DNA from: Faecalibacterium sp.
GTDB lineage: Bacteria > Bacillota > Clostridia > Oscillospirales > Ruminococcaceae
Assembly (NCBI GenBank): GCA_017483235.1
Contig: JAFULE010000153.1
Location: forward strand, 1 to 7,731
Length of the DNA stretch: 7,731 nt
Direction of reading: 5' to 3'
The notes under the pieces are model-generated. The model made no database searches. It was not told the DNA's origin and saw nothing but the letters and a program-made list of their open reading frames with translations. Made by a program: the position numbers and the translations under genes. Positions 7,091 to 7,731 of the stretch are shown in pieces. The first letter of the stretch is position 1, and every line of letters begins with the position of its first letter.

Positions 7091-7123
7091 AAACGCGGCG
7101 CAGCCATTTTCAGGCAGCGCCGC
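7091..7123 (-). terminator. GC-rich hairpin in the polC leader, possible weak terminator or attenuator
   Basis: GCGGCGC (7095-7101) pairs with GCGCCGC (7117-7123) and GCC (7103-7105) with GGC (7113-7115), with one mismatch and a seven-base loop. On the minus strand the stem is followed by GTTTTGG, a short T-run, then 10 bases on the polC ribosome binding site. It lies between the small membrane gene and polC. The T-tract is weak, so complete termination is unlikely; partial termination, attenuation or transcript processing would fit. A poor promoter-like pair (TTGCCC, 18 bases, TAAACT; minus strand, 7159 to 7130) lies just upstream of it. Confidence 0.5.
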
Positions 7124-7144
7124 CGGAACAGTTTACACGATGGA

Positions 7145-7315
7145 TCAGAACATGGGCAAAACACTTTGCAGCCAGAACAGCGCCCCCATGACCGCCAGCA
7201 TGATCCCGTTGTTGCGGATCCGCTGCACCCGGGTGGGGTCATTGCTACGCGCAAAGAAAGGGGCAAAGATGGCCAGCGCAACGCCGGCAATGGCAAGCAG
7301 AATGGTATACTGCAT
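7145..7315 (-). CDS. Small two-helix membrane protein of unknown function
   Basis: This 56-residue protein is of unknown family. It starts MQYTILLAIAGVALAIFAPF, so residues 4-22 make one membrane helix. A short charged loop follows (about 23-36: ARSNDPTRVQRIRN, net positive, hence probably cytoplasmic), then a second helix (about 37-53, IMLAVMGALFWLQSVL) ending in PMF. Both ends would then face outward, a small hairpin in the membrane. It has no Cys or catalytic motif. Support for it being real is the AAAGGA ribosome binding site 7 bases before the ATG, an open frame with good hydropathy segmentation, and tight placement: 31 bases after the ispG stop and 84 before polC on the same strand. Possible roles include a small regulator or partner of a membrane protein, but nothing in the sequence says which. 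Confidence 0.72.
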   Translation of the reverse strand: MQYTILLAIAGVALAIFAPFFARSNDPTRVQRIRNNGIMLAVMGALFWLQSVLPMF

Positions 7316-7346
7316 TTTCTGTTCCTTTCACATCCGCTGTAAAGGC

Positions 7347-7731
7347 TTACAGCTTGTAGATCTCTTCCATAAACTGATCCAGAATGTTGTCGCCGGTCAG
7401 CTTTTTGATGGGGGTGCCGTGCACAAACAGCACCGCCTCCCCTTTGCCGCCTGCAATGCCGATGTCGGCTTCCCGGGCTTCGCCGGGGCCGTTGACCACG
7501 CAGCCCATAACGGCCACCTTGATGCTTTTTTTGTAGCCCTTGAGCCGGCGCTCCACCTCGTTGGCAATGGCGGTGCAGGGGTACTGAGTGCGGCCGCAGG
7601 TGGGACAGGTGATCACCTCGGGGCCTGCCACAGGAAAGCCCACCGCACGCAGAATGTTATAGCCGGCTTCCACTTCTTTTTCGGGCTCGTCGGCCAGCGA
7701 AACACGAATGGTATCGCCGATGCCCTCCAGC
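7347..7731 (-). CDS. ispG: 4-hydroxy-3-methylbut-2-en-1-yl diphosphate synthase, C-terminal part (5' end outside window)
   Basis: This is the last 127 residues of IspG (GcpE), the iron-sulfur enzyme of the methylerythritol phosphate route. It reductively converts MEcPP to HMBPP for isoprenoid synthesis in the cytoplasm. The visible part opens LEGIGDTIRVSL and shows the cluster-binding motif CPTCGRT (visible residues 42-48) and VMGCVVNGPGEAREADIG (74-91). The four cluster ligands, C42, C45, C77 and E84, keep the same spacing (3, 32, 7) as E. coli C270, C273, C305 and E312. It ends GDNILDQFMEEIYKL. The frame is open to the right edge, so the start lies beyond 7731. An apparent in-frame GTG near 7673 is internal, not the start. 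In Clostridia, ispG often precedes polC after dxr and rseP; those would lie outside the window. Confidence 0.96.
   Translation of the reverse strand, partial: LEGIGDTIRVSLADEPEKEVEAGYNILRAVGFPVAGPEVITCPTCGRTQYPCTAIANEVERRLKGYKKSIKVAVMGCVVNGPGEAREADIGIAGGKGEAVLFVHGTPIKKLTGDNILDQFMEEIYKL

Noticed and set aside
1..7731. CRISPR arrays, tRNA or rRNA genes, insertion sequences, phage or toxin-antitoxin genes
   Set aside because: No regularly spaced repeats, cloverleaf with T-loop, transposase motifs or terminal inverted repeats were seen on either strand.

Overview
The window reads as ordinary chromosome from a Gram-positive Firmicute, most likely a Clostridia gut lineage (Oscillospiraceae/Ruminococcaceae type, for example near Faecalibacterium, Subdoligranulum or Gemmiger). 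The reasons are a full-length PolC-type replicative polymerase, the ispG-polC gene order on one strand, AAAGGA/AGGAG ribosome binding sites, TTGnnn/TATAAT promoters and moderately high GC. The genus is an inference from style and gene content; no rRNA or other marker is present.

Layout. Positions 1-539 (minus) hold the N-terminal half of a PfkB-family fructokinase that runs off the left edge. It is divergent from a small rhodanese-domain lipoprotein (733-1116, plus), and the 193-bp gap holds a candidate promoter for each. The rhodanese gene converges on an unrecognised membrane-anchored protein (1202-1708, minus), with a bidirectional terminator between them. That gene is divergent from a LytTR-type response regulator (1910-2644, plus). 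The 201-bp gap between these two holds a strong promoter for the regulator, a weaker one for the anchored protein, and a perfect 16-bp palindrome that looks like an operator. The regulator converges on polC (2762-7060, minus), with a perfect 20-bp-stem bidirectional terminator between them. Upstream of polC on the same strand are a 56-residue two-helix membrane protein (7145-7315) and the C-terminal end of ispG (7347 to the right edge).

How the genes relate. The ispG - small protein - polC set is probably one transcription unit linking isoprenoid precursor synthesis to chromosome replication by position only. A GC-rich hairpin in front of polC may tune read-through. The other four genes look like single-gene units separated by terminators and divergent promoters, and nothing ties them into one pathway. 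I found no mobile element, CRISPR array, tRNA, rRNA or obvious new multi-gene system. The points most worth checking are the small two-helix protein, the polC leader hairpin, the 16-bp palindrome and the unpaired LytTR regulator.
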